From Marinococcus luteus (GTDB lineage Bacteria > Bacillota > Bacilli > Bacillales > Marinococcaceae), in NCBI RefSeq assembly GCF_900106595.1, contig NZ_FNNC01000002.1, forward strand, positions 363,357-427,356: 64,000 nt of DNA, given 5' to 3'. Of this stretch, positions 8,042 to 19,396 are shown in pieces (positions within the stretch are counted from its first letter, which is position 1; each line of letters opens with the position of its first letter). Made by a program: the position numbers and the translations under genes. Under the pieces are notes generated by a model, which worked only from the letters and a program-made list of their open reading frames with translations, made no database searches and was not told the origin of the DNA.

Positions 8042-9370
8042 ATGAAATACGTTATTATCGGTGGTGACGCTGCCGGCATGAGTGCAGCTATGCAGATCTA
8101 CCGGCAGGATGAGAATGCAGAAATTATTACACTCGAAGCTGGGGAAGTATATTCCTACGCTCAGTGCGGCCTTCCTTACATACTCGGGGGCGAAGTCGAA
8201 GACAGCGCGAATTTAATCGCCCGCGACGTCGATACGTTCCGGGAAAAGTACGGCATCGATGCCCGGGTAAACCACGAGGTGACCGGCGTCAATGTGGATA
8301 CAAAAGAAGTGACCGGTGTACATACCGGCACCGGCAAGCCGTTTCAGGTTACGTATGATAAGCTGCTGATTGCTTCCGGCGGGCGTCCGATCCTGCCAGA
8401 CTGGCCGGGGCGGGAGCTTGAAGGCGTTCATACGCTGAAAACGATCCCGGATGCCGAAACGATCAAAGCAGATCTTGCGAACGTAAACCACGTCACTGTC
8501 GTAGGCGGCGGCTATATCGGCCTTGAGGTGGCGGAAAACTGTATTCATGCTGGAAAGAAAGTGACGCTCGTACAGCGGGGCGATCAGCTTGCCGGTATAT
8601 TCGATCCGGACATGGCAGCATATATTGCTGAAGAAGCGGAAGCAAACGGCATTGAGCTGTTGCTTGAGGAAAACATTCAGCATTTGTCGGGAAAAAGCCG
8701 GGTGGAAGCCGTGCATACCGACCGCCGGGTGATCGATACCGATGCCGTGATTGCCGGCGTCGGCCTGCGCCCGAATACGGAAATGGTGTCCAAATGCGGC
8801 CTGTTCCGTCACGGTAATGGAGCTCTCCAGGTGAACCGCTACATGGAAACCAATGTCCCGGACATATATGCCGCCGGAGACTGTGCCACCCAGTTTCACC
8901 GGATCAAGGAGATCGATGACTATCTTCCGCTCGGAACCCATGCCAATAAGCAGGGACGGGTCGCCGGCCTTAACATGGCAGGAAGCGTAAAGTCCTTTAA
9001 AGGCGTAACCGGCACCTCTATTCTCCGCTTTTTCAGCCTGACGCTCGGTAAAACCGGCATCTCTGAAACGGAAGCTGCCGATATGCGCTTTCCTTACCGC
9101 AGCGAGGCGCTTACTACCTCGAGTCATGCCGGCTATTTCCCGGGAAATAGCAAGCTTCATATTAAAGTTACGTACTGTCCGGACACAGGCATCATCCTGG
9201 GCGGCCAGCTTATTGGCGGTGACGGCACAGACAAACGGCTCGACGTTCTGGCAACCGCCCTCTTCCACCGTATGACGGTAACCGATTTTGAGGATCTGGA
9301 CCTAAGCTACGCTCCGCCTTACAATAAAGTGTGGGATCCGCTTCAGCAGGTGATCCGTCGGGCGAAGTAA
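8042..9370 (+). CDS. CoA-disulfide reductase-like FAD/NAD(P) oxidoreductase
   Basis: The 442-residue protein is a pyridine nucleotide-disulfide oxidoreductase of the CoADR/NADH oxidase group. It has an N-terminal FAD fold (IIGGDAAG), a single redox cysteine at residue 42 in YSYAQCGLPY, the NAD(P) fold VVGGGYIGLEVAE at about 153-165, and a C-terminal dimerisation domain with the paired tyrosines near SYAPPY. It probably keeps coenzyme A, or persulfide substrates, reduced. No C-terminal rhodanese domain is present. It is divergent from prfA, preceded by AGAAGGGGG, and followed by a strong terminator, so it is monocistronic. Confidence 0.85.
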   Translation: MKYVIIGGDAAGMSAAMQIYRQDENAEIITLEAGEVYSYAQCGLPYILGGEVEDSANLIARDVDTFREKYGIDARVNHEVTGVNVDTKEVTGVHTGTGKPFQVTYDKLLIASGGRPILPDWPGRELEGVHTLKTIPDAETIKADLANVNHVTVVGGGYIGLEVAENCIHAGKKVTLVQRGDQLAGIFDPDMAAYIAEEAEANGIELLLEENIQHLSGKSRVEAVHTDRRVIDTDAVIAGVGLRPNTEMVSKCGLFRHGNGALQVNRYMETNVPDIYAAGDCATQFHRIKEIDDYLPLGTHANKQGRVAGLNMAGSVKSFKGVTGTSILRFFSLTLGKTGISETEAADMRFPYRSEALTTSSHAGYFPGNSKLHIKVTYCPDTGIILGGQLIGGDGTDKRLDVLATALFHRMTVTDFEDLDLSYAPPYNKVWDPLQQVIRRAK

Positions 9371-9390
9371 CTGTCCATTTATATAGATAA

Positions 9391-9426
9391 AGCCAGCCGG
9401 CACAGTGCCGGCTGGCTTGTTTTTTG
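9391..9426 (+). terminator. Terminator of the CoADR-like gene
   Basis: A 12-bp GC-rich stem (AGCCAGCCGGCA) with a 3-nt loop is followed by TGTTTTTTG. Confidence 0.9.
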
Positions 9427-9427
9427 T

Positions 9428-10006
9428 TTACAGGGCAATAGGCGGATTGGCATGGCATCTCCGGCACACCGGATAATAGGAGTCATTGCCGCCGATATGA
9501 ATCTGATCGCCTGTATAAATCGGCCGGCCCTCGCCGTCGAGTCTTAAATTCATGACTGCTTTTTTATGACAGAACCAACAGATGGTCTTCATTTCTTCGA
9601 TTTTATCCGCATAGAGCAGCAGATGCTTGCTGCCTTCAAACAGTTCATTTTGAAAATCGTTTTTCAGGCCGAAGCTCATCACCGGAATATCAAGGTTATC
9701 AACAATTTCCGCCAGCTGAATGATGTGCTCCTGGGATAGAAACTGTGCTTCGTCCACGAGGATGCAGAAGGGACGCTGCGCTTCCTGACGGACAATATCA
9801 TAAATGTTTGTCTCTTCAAACACTGGTACAGCCTCACGCTCCACTCCGATTCTGCTTGCTACAAATCCGACTCCGCGCCGGTCATCCAGACCGGAGGTAA
9901 AGATGAGCACCGGCTTATTCTGCTCTTCATAATTGTGGGCCACCTTTAAAATTTCGATGGACTTGCCGCTGTTCATTGTTCCGTATTTAAAAAATAACTG
10001 CGCCAT
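9428..10006 (-). CDS. tdk: Thymidine kinase (type II)
   Basis: This salvage enzyme phosphorylates thymidine with ATP. The 192-residue protein has the P-loop GTMNSGKS at 9-16, the DEAQF segment near 87-91, and a zinc site formed by C-W-F-C and C-R-R-C. The start follows GGGGGAG. It lies downstream of rpmE with a terminator between them, as in B. subtilis. Confidence 0.97.
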   Translation of the reverse strand: MAQLFFKYGTMNSGKSIEILKVAHNYEEQNKPVLIFTSGLDDRRGVGFVASRIGVEREAVPVFEETNIYDIVRQEAQRPFCILVDEAQFLSQEHIIQLAEIVDNLDIPVMSFGLKNDFQNELFEGSKHLLLYADKIEEMKTICWFCHKKAVMNLRLDGEGRPIYTGDQIHIGGNDSYYPVCRRCHANPPIAL

Positions 10007-10043
10007 ATTTTTCTCCCCCGCTTATCGGTTTCGGTTCGTGATA

Positions 10044-10073
10044 CAAAAAAGACGGAAGCCGCAGCTTCCGCCT
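10044..10073 (-). terminator. rpmE terminator
   Basis: On the minus strand GCGGAAGC and GGCTTCCG arms are followed by TCTTTTTTG. Confidence 0.88.
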
Positions 10074-10090
10074 TTACCCAACCATTGTGC

Positions 10091-10333
10091 TTAGCGGTTG
10101 TATTTTCTTTTGAACTTGTCCACACGGCCGCCGGCAGTGTTCTGCTTCTGCTTGCCGGTATAGAACGGGTGGGAGTCGGAGCTTACCTCAATTTTGATTA
10201 CTGGGTACGTGTTTCCGTCTTCCCATTCGATAGTTTCAGACGAGCTTTCTGTCGAACCGCTCAAAAACTTGAATCCCGTACTTGTATCCATAAACACAAC
10301 TTTATGATATTCCGGATGCACTTGTTGTTTCAT
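10091..10333 (-). CDS. rpmE2: 50S ribosomal protein L31, type B (zinc-free)
   Basis: This 80-residue protein of the large ribosomal subunit has no cysteine at all, so it lacks the CxxC pairs that bind zinc in type A L31. The segments [12 protein letters not shown] and HPFYTGKQK mark it as type B, similar to B. subtilis YtiA. It nevertheless occupies the position of type A rpmE next to rho. Type B copies are usually repressed by Zur; I see no obvious Zur box here. The start follows AAAGGAAG. Confidence 0.93.
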   Translation of the reverse strand: MKQQVHPEYHKVVFMDTSTGFKFLSGSTESSSETIEWEDGNTYPVIKIEVSSDSHPFYTGKQKQNTAGGRVDKFKRKYNR

Positions 10334-10421
10334 AGCTGGTCACTTCCTTTCGATTCTTCTCTTTTTCACACATAACGAGATTATAACAACTTCCCCGAAA
10401 TTTATCAATCTTTCATTTCGT

Positions 10422-11711
10422 TTATTTCTTTCCGGTCGTTACTTTTCCCTGTTTGTCTTTTTGAAGCTCTTCAAAAAATTCTTCGTTCGTTTTGGTCTGC
10501 TTAATGCGCCGGATAAAGTGATCCACGAAATCCGGCGCATCGTTCATCGTCTTGCGGATCGCCCATAAATTATCCAGATGCTCCTTGGAAACGAGCAGCT
10601 CTTCTTTCCGGGTGCTTGAACGGCGGATATCGATCGATGGGAAAATACGGCGCTCAGCCAGACGGCGGTCGAGGTGGAGTTCCATGTTCCCTGTGCCTTT
10701 AAATTCCTCATAAATCACGTCGTCCATCCGCGACCCGGTTTCTACAAGGGCCGTCGCCAGAATGGTCAGGCTTCCGCCTTCTTCAATATTGCGGGCTGCC
10801 CCGAAGAAGCGCTTCGGACGGTGAAGCGCTGCAGGGTCAATACCACCGGAAAGCGTCCGGCCGCTTGGCGGCAGCACCAGGTTGTACGCCCGTGCTAGTC
10901 GGGTGATGCTGTCGAGCAGAATGACGACATCTTTTTTGTGCTCCACGAGCCGCATCGCCCGTTCAAGAACAAGTTCAGAAACTTTAATATGGTTTTCGGG
11001 AACTTCATCAAAAGTTGAGCTGGCTACGTCCCCGTCTACAGAACGCTCGATATCTGTAACCTCCTCCGGACGCTCGTCCACAAGCAGCACAATCAGCTCG
11101 GTTTCCGGATGGTTTTCAGTGATACTGTTGGCAACTTCTTTCAACAGCGACGTCTTTCCGGCTTTTGGCGGAGCCACAATGAGCCCGCGCTGGCCGAAGC
11201 CTACCGGGGTAATCAGATCGATAATCCGTGAAGACGCGCGATTGGGATGGGTTTCCATCTGCATGCGCTCTTCCGGATACAGGGGTGTCAGCGCCGGAAA
11301 ATGCGGGCGCTCCTTCGAAGAGTCGGGGTCTTCCCCGTTGACTGCTTCCACCTGCAGCAGGCCGTGGTACCGCTCCGAATCCTTCGGCGGCCGTACCTTT
11401 CCGGAAACTTTATCCCCATTTCTCAAGTCAAAACGGCGGATCTGCGAGGCAGAGATATAAATGTCCTCCGTGCTCGGCAGATAGTTAATCGGGCGCAGAA
11501 ACCCGTAGCCTTCTGCCTGGATAATTTCAAGCACGCCTTCCATAAACATCAGGCCGTCTTTTTCCGCCTGCCCTTTTAAAATCGCAAAGACGAGTTCCCG
11601 TTTGTTTAATTTGCTGTAATACGATACCTTGTATTCCTTGGCGAGCCGGTACAATTCTTTCAGCGTCATTGTTTCGAGCTCTGCGATGTTGACTGCCAAT
11701 GCGGTCACCAC
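10422..11711 (-). CDS. rho: Transcription termination factor Rho
   Basis: Rho is a hexameric RNA-dependent ATPase that ends transcription. The protein has an N-terminal helical domain, a cold-shock-type RNA-binding domain at about 55-130 (EGYGFLRP), and an ATPase domain with Walker [14 protein letters not shown]. The likely start is a GTG at 11709-11711, or the adjacent GTG at 11706-11708, since no ATG occurs before residue 15 and the homologous N-terminus is only slightly shorter. The ribosome site (AGAAAG) is weak. At 429 residues it has normal Bacillus length. Confidence 0.96.
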   Translation of the reverse strand: MVTALAVNIAELETMTLKELYRLAKEYKVSYYSKLNKRELVFAILKGQAEKDGLMFMEGVLEIIQAEGYGFLRPINYLPSTEDIYISASQIRRFDLRNGDKVSGKVRPPKDSERYHGLLQVEAVNGEDPDSSKERPHFPALTPLYPEERMQMETHPNRASSRIIDLITPVGFGQRGLIVAPPKAGKTSLLKEVANSITENHPETELIVLLVDERPEEVTDIERSVDGDVASSTFDEVPENHIKVSELVLERAMRLVEHKKDVVILLDSITRLARAYNLVLPPSGRTLSGGIDPAALHRPKRFFGAARNIEEGGSLTILATALVETGSRMDDVIYEEFKGTGNMELHLDRRLAERRIFPSIDIRRSSTRKEELLVSKEHLDNLWAIRKTMNDAPDFVDHFIRRIKQTKTNEEFFEELQKDKQGKVTTGKK

Positions 11712-12045
11712 TTTCTTTTTCTATTATGAATGTAAAAAAATAATCATGTATATTAGTTCCATCAACGTGAAGAAACACTTACACTTTGTGAATGTAAGCT
11801 GCCTTTTTTATTTCCGTTATGGCTTTCCGGCAAAGCGTGTTGGGATAATTGGAAGATAAGAAAAGGAACGGATGCCCTGCATTCTTGGAGCGTTGAAGCA
11901 GATGTGCCTTCGCTCTGCATAAAGGAGAGGAGAACTGTTGAATGGCAGTAAACGTTTTACGAATACAGTTTGTACTTCATTATTTTAACTTTGAACGTCT
12001 CTGTCTGCAAGTGAAATTATCAGCACGGAACGCTTCCGGCATAAA
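11712..12045. other. Gene-poor leader region upstream of rho
   Basis: These 334 bases lie between rho and the glpX terminator. They probably hold the rho promoter and a long leader. A 6-bp hairpin (CTTACA/TGTAAG, near 11780-11800) is visible. A plus-strand open frame from an ATG at 11942 has a good AAAGGAGAGGAG site but runs antisense through the glpX terminator into glpX, so it is not called as a gene. Confidence 0.4.
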
Positions 12046-12075
12046 AATGAGAAAAGGACAGGTTTCCCTGCCCTC
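12046..12075 (-). terminator. glpX terminator
   Basis: On the minus strand GGGCAGG and CCTGTCC arms with a GAAA loop are followed by TTTTCTCATTTTT. Confidence 0.85.
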
Positions 12076-12083
12076 TGACCGTT

Positions 12084-13055
12084 CTATTCGTCTCTGATGA
12101 CAAAGTCCGGCTTTTTCTGCACGTTGTGCTTGCCGTCGACAAAGCGGACCGTACCCGATTTCGCCCTCATAACAAGGGACTGGGTCGTAGCCTTGGAGCT
12201 TTTAAAATTCACGCCCTTCAGCAGCTCGCCCTCTGTTACGCCGGTAGCGGCGAAGATGCAGTCCTCCCCGCCGACCAGATCCGACATAAGAAGCGGCCGG
12301 CTGACGTCCTCAATGCCCATTTCTGTGCACCGGGCCAGCTCATCGTCGTTCTGCGGAAGCAGCTTACCCTGCATTTCCCCGCCCAGACATTTGAGTCCGA
12401 CAGCGGCAATAACACCCTCCGGGGCTCCCCCGGATCCGAGCAGTATATCCACGCCTGTTTCATCAAAGGCGGTATTAATCGCCCCGGCAACGTCCCCCGC
12501 AGGAATCAGCTTGATGCGGGCACCGGTGTCGCGGACGTCCTGAATCAGTTTGGCATGGCGCTCCCTGTCTAAAATGGTAACCACCACGTCTTCGATATCC
12601 TTGCCTTTTGCCTTCGCTACGGCGTGCAGGTTGTCTGCGACCGGCGCATCGATATCAATTGTCCCGATTGCTTCAGGCCCTACCGCAATTTTATCCATAT
12701 ACATGTCCGGAGCATGGAGAAGCCTTCCATGGTCAGCAATGGCAAGTACCGCGAGGGCATTCCAGGAGCCGCTGGCGACGATTTCTGTACCTTCAAGCGG
12801 GTCTACTGCCACATCGACTCTCGGGCCGAAGCCGGTACCGAGCTTTTCCCCAATGTAGAGCATCGGGGCTTCATCCATTTCCCCTTCGCCGATGACCACA
12901 GTCCCTTTCATTGGGATCGTGTCAAATACATCGCGCATTGCGCTTGTGGCAGCATCGTCAGCCTCGTCCTTTTTTCCACGGCCCATCCAGCGCGCAGACG
13001 ATAACGCCGCTGCTTCTGTCACCCGTACTAACTCCATCGATAGACTTCTTTCCAT
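12084..13055 (-). CDS. glpX: Fructose-1,6-bisphosphatase class II
   Basis: This metal-dependent phosphatase makes fructose 6-phosphate in gluconeogenesis. The 323-residue protein has GlpX signatures [13 protein letters not shown] and DPLEGTE for metal and substrate binding. The ATG at 13053-13055 follows GGGGGAG. It begins 18 bp after murA, so the two are probably co-transcribed, and it has its own terminator. In B. subtilis the homologue ywjI has the same place beside rho and murAB. Confidence 0.95.
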   Translation of the reverse strand: MERSLSMELVRVTEAAALSSARWMGRGKKDEADDAATSAMRDVFDTIPMKGTVVIGEGEMDEAPMLYIGEKLGTGFGPRVDVAVDPLEGTEIVASGSWNALAVLAIADHGRLLHAPDMYMDKIAVGPEAIGTIDIDAPVADNLHAVAKAKGKDIEDVVVTILDRERHAKLIQDVRDTGARIKLIPAGDVAGAINTAFDETGVDILLGSGGAPEGVIAAVGLKCLGGEMQGKLLPQNDDELARCTEMGIEDVSRPLLMSDLVGGEDCIFAATGVTEGELLKGVNFKSSKATTQSLVMRAKSGTVRFVDGKHNVQKKPDFVIRDE

Positions 13056-13073
13056 TGTTATACTCCCCCAAGC

Positions 13074-14360
13074 TTATGAATTTTGAATTTCCTGCATTTC
13101 CTGCTCGCTAATAGTCTCTAAACGGACTTCAGCGCCTAAATAACGCAACTTGTGCTCAATTTTTTCATAGCCCCGGGCCACATGCTCAAACCCGGTGATG
13201 ACGGTCTCTCCTTCGGCCATCAGCCCGGCTACAATCAGGGCAGCTCCGGCTCTCAGATCGCTTGCTGCCACCTGTGCACCCTGAAGCTGCGCAGGACCCC
13301 GCACAATCGCAGTACCTTCACCGGTAGTCACGTCCGCTCCCATGCGCGACAGCTCATCTACGTGCTTGAACCGGGACGGATAAATGGTGTCGTGAACAAT
13401 CGTTTTTCCTTCGGCTCTTGTCATAAGCGCCGTGAACGGCTGCTGCAGATCGGTAGGGAATCCAGGGTACACGAGCGTTTTTAACTGCACGCCCTGCAGC
13501 TGATCCGTCCCCGTAACACGGACTGAATTATCATACCATTCAACGCCCGTACCTGTTTCCCGGAGCTTGGCCGTTAACGCTTCGAGGTGGTCCGGGATGA
13601 CGTTATCTATTACTACTTCGCTTCCCATAGCCGCCCCGGCAATCATATAAGTGCCCGCCTCGATCCGGTCAGGGATAATTGAATGAGTGCATCCGTTTAA
13701 TTCTTCGACGCCGTCAATGCGGATAACATTTGTGCCCGCACCTTTAATATTTGCCCCCATATTTGTTAAAAGAGTGGCTACGTCGATGATTTCCGGCTCT
13801 TTCGCGGCATTTTCGATGACTGTCCGGCCCTTGGCCATAACTGCCGCCATCATAATGTTAATCGTCGCCCCAACGCTCACCACATCCAGATAAATGCGGG
13901 CACCTTTCAGCTCTTTGGCGTGAATATGGAGCGAGCCGTGTTCATTTTCGACCGTAGCACCGAGAGCTTCGAAGCCTTTGATGTGCTGATCAATCGGCCG
14001 CGGACCAAGATAGCAGCCGCCCGGCATGCCGATAACCGCCTTTTTAAACCGGCCGAGCATCGCCCCCATCAGGTAGTAGGAAGCACGCAGCTTCTTTACT
14101 TTGCCGTTTGGCAGCGGCAGCGGACGAACATTCTTCGCGTTGATTTTCATTCGGTGATTTTCTGTTTTTACATTCGCTCCCGCGTCCTGCAAAATCTCAG
14201 CCAGCGTGTCGATATCGTGAATGTCGGGAAGGTTCTCAAGAGTCACGTGGCCATTGGCCATCAGTGCAGCCGGAACCAGTGCCACTGCGCTGTTTTTCGC
14301 TCCGCTGACCGACACCCGTCCTTCTAAAGGCCTGCCGCCTTCAATAATCATTTTCTGCAT
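13074..14360 (-). CDS. murA: UDP-N-acetylglucosamine 1-carboxyvinyltransferase
   Basis: MurA performs the first committed step of peptidoglycan synthesis, adding enolpyruvate to UDP-GlcNAc. The 428-residue protein has the KN pair at 22-23 and the catalytic, fosfomycin-targeted cysteine C116 in MPGGCYLGP. An ATG seven codons upstream exists, but AGAGGATG precedes the ATG at 14358-14360, which is preferred. By position next to tal and fbaA it is the MurAB (MurZ) paralogue of B. subtilis; the other copy would be elsewhere. Confidence 0.96.
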   Translation of the reverse strand: MQKMIIEGGRPLEGRVSVSGAKNSAVALVPAALMANGHVTLENLPDIHDIDTLAEILQDAGANVKTENHRMKINAKNVRPLPLPNGKVKKLRASYYLMGAMLGRFKKAVIGMPGGCYLGPRPIDQHIKGFEALGATVENEHGSLHIHAKELKGARIYLDVVSVGATINIMMAAVMAKGRTVIENAAKEPEIIDVATLLTNMGANIKGAGTNVIRIDGVEELNGCTHSIIPDRIEAGTYMIAGAAMGSEVVIDNVIPDHLEALTAKLRETGTGVEWYDNSVRVTGTDQLQGVQLKTLVYPGFPTDLQQPFTALMTRAEGKTIVHDTIYPSRFKHVDELSRMGADVTTGEGTAIVRGPAQLQGAQVAASDLRAGAALIVAGLMAEGETVITGFEHVARGYEKIEHKLRYLGAEVRLETISEQEMQEIQNS

Positions 14361-14563
14361 GCAATCATCCTCTATAGTCATTATCCGGCATCCTCAGCTA
14401 GTCTGTATGGACCGGTATGCAAAAGCTGAAGCCCGGACCCGGGCCCAGGCAGCACCTGCCCTTTTTATGCTATTTGTGTCCTACTATTTGTTAAAAGTGT
14501 TTTCTTTTTTCAGCATAGATGTTTTTCCACTTATTAGCAAGAGAATTTGGCTGAATTTTCATA

Positions 14564-14599
14564 CAAAAAAAGGCTTCTGCAGAGTTTCTGCAGAAGCCT
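14564..14599 (-). terminator. tal terminator
   Basis: A long stem (GGCTTCTGCAG arms, AACT loop) is followed on the minus strand by seven T. It separates tal from murA. Confidence 0.92.
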
Positions 14600-14612
14600 G
14601 TGCTGTTTTATT

Positions 14613-15257
14613 TTACTGCTTACGGTTTTCCCAGTCGCTCAGGAATTTTTCGATGCCCTGATCTGTCAGCGGATGCTTCAGGAGGCCAGGAACAACTTTA
14701 AACGGAATGGTCGCGATATGGGCACCGCGGGCCGCTGCTTCTGCCACGTGAGTGGAATGGCGCACGGAGGCAGCAATAATTTTCGTTTCAATGCCGTGAA
14801 CGTTAAAGATCTCGGAAATTTCACTGATCAGGTCCAGGCCGTTGTGACCGATATCGTCCAGACGTCCAAGGAACGGGGACACGTATGTCGCTCCTGCTCT
14901 TGCCGCAATTAACGCCTGGACGGAAGAGAAGACGAGCGTAACATTTGTTTGAATGTTTTCTTCTGTAAAGACCTTTACGGCTTTCATGCCTTCAAGTGTC
15001 ATTGGAACTTTGACCGTAATATTTGGAGCAATTTTTGCGAGCTCCCGGCCTTCCGTGATCATGCCTTCTGCTTCGGTCGAAATAACTTCGGCACTGACGG
15101 AGCCGTCGACGATAGCAGTAATCTCTTTTAACCGTTCATGAAAGTCGACGCCTTCTTTGGCGACAAGACTCGGATTCGTGGTGACGCCCGCGAGAATCCC
15201 GAGGTCATTCGCCTCTCTGATTTCATCGACATTCGCTGTATCTACAAAAAACTTCAT
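14613..15257 (-). CDS. tal: Transaldolase (TalC/fructose-6-phosphate aldolase subfamily)
   Basis: The 214-residue protein is a short-form transaldolase with a TIM barrel. The N-terminus [11 protein letters not shown] and VTTNPSL segment are diagnostic, and the Schiff-base lysine is K83 in TVKVPMT. It transfers a dihydroxyacetone unit between sugar phosphates in the pentose phosphate pathway; aldolase activity of this subfamily cannot be ruled out from sequence. It lies between fbaA and murA as ywjH does in B. subtilis. Confidence 0.93.
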   Translation of the reverse strand: MKFFVDTANVDEIREANDLGILAGVTTNPSLVAKEGVDFHERLKEITAIVDGSVSAEVISTEAEGMITEGRELAKIAPNITVKVPMTLEGMKAVKVFTEENIQTNVTLVFSSVQALIAARAGATYVSPFLGRLDDIGHNGLDLISEISEIFNVHGIETKIIAASVRHSTHVAEAAARGAHIATIPFKVVPGLLKHPLTDQGIEKFLSDWENRKQ

Positions 15258-15349
15258 ACATGTTCCCTCCTATTATTTAGTACTCTTTATCCATTTCAAG
15301 CAAACGCTTGCAAATCATTTTACTATGGGAAGAAGAAAGTAAGGCGGAG

Positions 15350-15375
15350 AAAGAAGCGGCCCGTGGCCGGGCCCC
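15350..15375 (-). terminator. Probable fbaA terminator
   Basis: GGCCCG/CGGGCC arms with a 4-nt loop are followed on the minus strand by GCTTCTTTCT. The T tract is interrupted, so efficiency is uncertain. Confidence 0.6.
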
Positions 15376-15399
15376 TTTTCTTCGCTTTGTGCTCATTAT

Positions 15400-16263
15400 T
15401 TACGCCTGGTTGGAAGAACCAAATTCCTGCATTTTGAACTTCACTGTTTCTTTGACAGCATCGCGTGCCGGACCGAGGTATTTACGAGGGTCATACTGGT
15501 TCGGCTGCTCTGCCAATACTTCGCGTACTTTCGCCGCAGAAGACATCTGGCTTTCCGTGTTTACGTTCACTTTTGCGTGACCGTAACGGATCGCTTTTTT
15601 CACGTCTTCTGTCGGGATGCCTGTACCACCGTGCAGAACGAATGGAACGTCCACGAGCTGCTGGATTTCTTCCATGCGGGTAAAGCTGAGGTTCGGCTCG
15701 CCTTTGTACGGGCCGTGCACAGAACCGAGTGCTGCTGCGAAGCAGTCAACTCCGGTCTGCTCTACAAGCTCTTTACATTCTGCAGGAATAGCGTAAGCTT
15801 CTTCCGCTTCAGAAACGACCAGGTCGTCTTCCTGCCCGCCTACACGGCCGAGCTCGGCTTCTACAGATACGCCGATCGCGTGCGCAGCATCTACAACGCG
15901 CTTAGTCATTTCAATGTTGTATTCGAGCGGGTGGTGGGATCCGTCGATCATTACAGAAGTAAATCCTGCTTTCATTGCCTTCATGCAGTTTTCAAAGCTC
16001 GAACCGTGGTCGAGGTGAATGGCTACAGGTACTGTGACGTTGTATTCTTTCATCAACGATTTCACCAGGGTAACGACTGTTTCGAAGCCACCCATGTAAC
16101 GGGCCGCGCCTTCAGAAACACCGCAGATTACTGGAGATTTTTCTTCTTCAGCCGCCTGAAGAATGGCCTGGGTGAATTCCATGTTGTTCAGGTTGAACTG
16201 TCCTACGGCATACTGATTTTTTTGTGCTGTTTTCAGCATTTCCGTCATTGATACCAATGGCAT
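15400..16263 (-). CDS. fbaA: Fructose-bisphosphate aldolase class II
   Basis: This zinc enzyme cleaves fructose 1,6-bisphosphate in glycolysis and makes it in gluconeogenesis. The protein has 287 residues from the ATG at 16261-16263, which follows GGGAGG. The catalytic aspartate D85 and zinc histidine H86 lie in HLDHG, with a [11 protein letters not shown] segment near the C-terminus. A longer open frame upstream lacks a ribosome site. A promoter about 225 bp upstream implies an unusually long leader. Confidence 0.96.
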   Translation of the reverse strand: MPLVSMTEMLKTAQKNQYAVGQFNLNNMEFTQAILQAAEEEKSPVICGVSEGAARYMGGFETVVTLVKSLMKEYNVTVPVAIHLDHGSSFENCMKAMKAGFTSVMIDGSHHPLEYNIEMTKRVVDAAHAIGVSVEAELGRVGGQEDDLVVSEAEEAYAIPAECKELVEQTGVDCFAAALGSVHGPYKGEPNLSFTRMEEIQQLVDVPFVLHGGTGIPTEDVKKAIRYGHAKVNVNTESQMSSAAKVREVLAEQPNQYDPRKYLGPARDAVKETVKFKMQEFGSSNQA

Positions 16264-16487
16264 AAAAAATATCCTCCCTCTTCGTTTCAAGCAAAATGTT
16301 TGAGCAGCTTCCATACATAGTAAATATATTTAAGCACACGAAAGCATCTGCAGCTTTCATTCAGGCTGCATCGAATAGTGTTTATTAAAGCGTGATGATG
16401 ATATGATCAGGGCGTCTTCACTGTCAGATACTTCCGCTTGAAAACAAACCGACTATGCTATGTAGATCTTACTCAAATTCTTTTTTC

Positions 16488-16515
16488 ATTATAGCATATC
16501 GAGGCCAATTGTCAC
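16488..16515 (-). promoter_or_regulatory. Sigma-A promoter of fbaA with a long leader
   Basis: On the minus strand GTGACA (16510-16515) and perfect TATAAT (16488-16493) are 16 bp apart. The -35 element overlaps the spo0F stop codon. Transcripts would start near 16480, leaving a leader of about 215 nt before fbaA. Confidence 0.7.
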
Positions 16516-16880
16516 CCTTCTTGCGAAACTTTGCCGATGACGCTCTTTAAGTTTTCAATGTCAAACGGCTTGGCGATATAGTAATCCGCCCCGTTTTGTC
16601 TGGCCGCTTCCACCTGCTCCTTTTCACCAAAGGCAGTCATTATAATCACGTAGGCACCTTCAAGACGGGAGGAGCTTTGAAGTTCTTTAAGCAGTGTGAG
16701 CCCGTCGATCCCCGGGAGTTTCATATCGATGATAAAAATTTCCGGCGTCCATTCTTCCACCATATGTAAAGCAAGTTCACCGTTATGTGCTTCTTTGACG
16801 GTGTACCCCTCTTCTTCGAGCACCTCTTTTAGGAGAAGCCGGATTCCCATTTGATCATCTACAATTAACACCCGTTCCAT
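16512..16880 (-). CDS. spo0F: Sporulation phosphorelay response regulator Spo0F
   Basis: Spo0F is a stand-alone receiver domain that passes phosphate from sensor kinases to Spo0B. The 122-residue protein has the acidic pair at D9/D10, acceptor D52 in IIDMKLPG, the conserved threonine in IIMTAFGE and lysine in AKPFDI. There is no output domain. The segment VDDQMGIRLLL, contacting Spo0B and kinases, closely matches B. subtilis. The location between fbaA and ywjG/pyrG is also conserved. Confidence 0.94.
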   Translation of the reverse strand: MERVLIVDDQMGIRLLLKEVLEEEGYTVKEAHNGELALHMVEEWTPEIFIIDMKLPGIDGLTLLKELQSSSRLEGAYVIIMTAFGEKEQVEAARQNGADYYIAKPFDIENLKSVIGKVSQEG

Positions 16881-16994
16881 TACATGAATTCCTCCTTCTC
16901 TACTTTCTTCTACCTGCAGTATATATTACTATGAGATTTATGACCACGTATGTTTCATCCAGGCATCAATTTCAAAGCAGAAAAGAGGATTTTC

Positions 16995-17516
16995 ATGAAA
17001 ATTTTTTCTACCCAGCTTCAGGGTAAATTCCAAAGTATCATGGACCAGGAGGAAGAATTTGAAGATGCGGCACGTCTGGCCGTACAGGCTGTAAGAGGGC
17101 TGGGCAGGCTCTGGGTCGCGGGATCGCCGTCCGCCCATGCTATTGCCCTGGCGCTGGCTGGTCATCCGGACGCCCCGGAAGGCACGACGGCCATTGTACC
17201 TTCTCCCGAGACCGAAGCCCTGGCTGAGGTCGACCGTTTGTTCTTAATCATTCATCCTGACGAGCAGGAGGACATGCTTTCGTTTATCCGGACATGCGAA
17301 AACAGCGAAACACCTTTAATTATTTTTACGCAGGACGATGCCCGGATCAACGAACTGCTTGGGCCGTTAAACTGCCATATTTCAGCACCTTCGGCTGACC
17401 CGGTCATTCCGGACGAAAACGGAGAGCGCTACGGGTATCCATTTGACTTGTCAGCAATGTTTGCCGGCCAGCTTTTATATTTATATATTAAAGAATTATC
17501 GGATGAACTCGAATAA
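16995..17516 (+). CDS. ywjG: YwjG, DUF2529 family protein
   Basis: The 173-residue protein starts at the ATG 16995-16997, after AAGAGGA; the open frame extends 15 codons upstream without a ribosome site. It is recognised by sequence character and by its place between spo0F and pyrG, where B. subtilis has ywjG on the opposite strand to its neighbours. The fold resembles an SIS or Rossmann-like domain, but no function is established. It is monocistronic with a shared terminator. Confidence 0.85.
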   Translation: MKIFSTQLQGKFQSIMDQEEEFEDAARLAVQAVRGLGRLWVAGSPSAHAIALALAGHPDAPEGTTAIVPSPETEALAEVDRLFLIIHPDEQEDMLSFIRTCENSETPLIIFTQDDARINELLGPLNCHISAPSADPVIPDENGERYGYPFDLSAMFAGQLLYLYIKELSDELE

Positions 17517-17536
17517 AGCAGTAGTATTATGTACAA

Positions 17537-17575
17537 AGAAGCCTGGATGGTCTATGCCATCCAGGCTTCTTTTCA
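17537..17575. terminator. Bidirectional terminator of ywjG and pyrG
   Basis: GAAGCCTGGATGG arms with a 5-nt loop are followed by TTTTCATTT on the plus strand and by TTTGTAC on the minus strand. Confidence 0.9.
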
Positions 17576-17576
17576 T

Positions 17577-19196
<1,620 letters not shown>

Positions 19197-19267
19197 TTAT
19201 ATAAATGTTCTTTAAAATAGTGCTTCCAGGGCCCGCGCCGCTAAACAGGCTTCCTTCGCTTTTCTTT

Positions 19268-19391
19268 GTCCAGCTTCGGGTGTTACCAGCTTAATCCATT
19301 CGTGATTTCAGATCGTTTGCGACTTCGTCTCAAGCCGACTGAAATCGACGAGCCGTTTAAGCTGGTGCCCAAACACCCTGCGCTTTTCTTT
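19268..19391. repeat. Bacillaceae-type intergenic hairpin repeat, copy A
   Basis: The element begins GTCCAGCTTCGGG and ends CTGCGCTTTTCTTT. Outer arms GGGTGTTACCAGCTTAA and TTAAGCTGGTGCCCAAACACCC pair across it, with an inner GATTTCAG/CTGAAATC pairing. CGCTTTTCTTT also occurs directly upstream at 19257-19267. It shares its start and end motifs with the element at 22452-22634. It lies in the pyrG leader, after the attenuator. Confidence 0.65.
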
Positions 19392-19396
19392 AATCA

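Noticed and set aside
8213..9268. Open frame of 351 codons on the minus strand opposite the CoADR-like gene
   Set aside because: It is a shadow of a well-recognised plus-strand gene; its translation has no family features and no ribosome site.
10397..10420. CGAAAT/ATTTCG hairpin after the rho stop as a rho terminator
   Set aside because: No T tract follows on the minus strand and the stem is AT-rich and weak.
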